Assembly (NCBI RefSeq): GCF_030369675.1
Contig: NZ_CP128477.1
Location: 4,296,501 to 4,360,500 of the forward strand
DNA: 64,000 nt
Direction of reading: 5' to 3'
Source: Peteryoungia algae
GTDB lineage: Bacteria; Pseudomonadota; Alphaproteobacteria; Rhizobiales; Rhizobiaceae
Below are positions 63,550-64,000 of this stretch, piece after piece. Position 1 is the first letter of the stretch; every line of letters begins with the position of its first letter. Both the position numbers and the translations under genes were made by a program. The notes beneath the pieces were generated by a model. The model was not told where the DNA came from. It saw only the letters and a list, made by a program, of their open reading frames with translations, and ran no database searches.

Positions 63550-64000
63550 GTGACACGCGAGATCCGTTTCAACGCATTTGACATGAACTGCATCGGCCAC
63601 ATCCAGCAGGGCCTCTGGACCCATCCGCGCGACCGCTCGATGGACTATAACAGCCTCGCCTACTGGACCGACTATGCCAGGCGCTTGGAAGCCGGCCTTT
63701 TCGACGGTATCTTCCTCGCCGATGTCGTCGGCATTTATGACGTGTTGAGCGGCAGCCCCGCGCCGGCCCTGCGCGGTGCCGTGCAGGTGCCGGTCAACGA
63801 CCCGATGATGCTGGTCCCCGCCATGGCCTCGGTCACCCGCCATCTCGGCTTTGGCGTCACCGCCAATCTTACCTATGAACAGCCCTTCCTGTTTGCCCGC
63901 CGCATGGCGACGCTCGACCACCTGACCGGCGGCCGCATGGGCTGGAACATCGTCACCGGCTATCTCGACAGCGCGGCGCGTGCCATCGGGCTGGACGGCC
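63550..64000 (+). CDS. NtaA/SnaA/DszA family FMN-dependent monooxygenase, partial
   Basis: Only the first 150 residues are in the window. The start VTREIRFNAFDMNC, then LWTHPRDRSMDYNSLAYWTDYARRLEAGLFDGIFLADVVGIYDVLSGS and LDHLTGGRMGWNIVTGYLDSAA, is the luciferase-like fold of nitrilotriacetate, pristinamycin and dibenzothiophene-sulfone monooxygenases. It needs reduced FMN from a separate reductase. GTG start with GGGGGA upstream. The substrate cannot be read; an XRE-cupin regulator is divergent from it. Confidence 0.92.
   Translation, partial: MTREIRFNAFDMNCIGHIQQGLWTHPRDRSMDYNSLAYWTDYARRLEAGLFDGIFLADVVGIYDVLSGSPAPALRGAVQVPVNDPMMLVPAMASVTRHLGFGVTANLTYEQPFLFARRMATLDHLTGGRMGWNIVTGYLDSAARAIGLDG

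Overview
The window looks like the chromosome of an alphaproteobacterium of the Rhizobiaceae (Rhizobium/Agrobacterium/Ciceribacter-like). It is GC-rich and almost wholly coding. It carries several blocks typical of that family: the aa3 cytochrome oxidase operon running into surf1-ispH-thrB-rnhA, bioMNY, fabI next to aroC-ribB, a rhizobial-type flagellin, ialB, tldD, and thrC followed by an M16 peptidase. The assignment rests on gene content and protein sequence recognition only. No rRNA, tRNA, CRISPR array, insertion sequence or prophage was seen.

Layout. 1-3.6 kb: two RNA methyltransferases (the first cut by the window edge), a hot-dog thioesterase, a histone-deacetylase-like amidohydrolase and xseB. 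3.7-8.8 kb: terC with a long structured leader, then a TAXI-type TRAP transporter (binding protein, fused permease, DUF1850). 8.9-15.3 kb: pirin, dxs, an MFS carrier, a YkgJ-type cysteine protein, sodB, DUF883 and DUF2188 proteins. 15.5-17.4 kb: biotin ECF transporter bioM-bioN-bioY, read leftward. 17.5-22 kb: a secreted hypothetical, an AlkX/YcaQ-type DNA glycosylase, a GNAT, a Xre-RES toxin-antitoxin pair and a lone flagellin. 22-32 kb: aroC-ribB, a PAS-GGDEF-EAL protein, DUF1344, a histidine phosphatase, fabI, a DnaJ-like protein, a lipoprotein and pdxH. 32-39 kb: polysaccharide deacetylase, an MFS exporter behind a SoxR-like promoter, a DacF-type carboxypeptidase, a decayed VOC gene, tldD and ialB. 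39.3-51.2 kb: the cytochrome oxidase operon (coxB, coxA, ctaB, a 44-residue membrane protein, ctaG, ctaE), DUF983, surf1, DUF1304, ispH, an ABC-F ATPase, thrB, rnhA and a Dabb protein. 51.2-64 kb: a TetR/ferric-reductase-like divergon, a peroxiredoxin, a DsbD-N protein, yqgE, lysE, then a leftward thrC-M16-GNAT-GGDEF/EAL cluster, a lipoprotein, and an XRE-cupin regulator divergent from a flavin monooxygenase cut by the window end.

The most interesting signals are regulatory. Ahead of the ABC-F gene there is a 24-codon leader frame with a strong ribosome site and three mutually exclusive RNA arms, the last next to a T run; this looks like translation-coupled attenuation. Two perfect 19-bp palindromes 41 bp apart lie between a tetR and a ferric-reductase-like gene. 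A SoxR-type operator sits inside a 19-bp spacer promoter ahead of an MFS exporter. A perfect FNR/FixK box precedes the cytochrome oxidase operon. The Xre-RES pair has an 11-bp inverted repeat over a consensus -10 box. The terC leader contains competing hairpins.

Several loci concern oxygen, redox and metals (sodB, peroxiredoxin, DsbD-N, SoxR-box exporter, FNR-box oxidase, terC). That grouping is an observation about content, not proof of one regulon.
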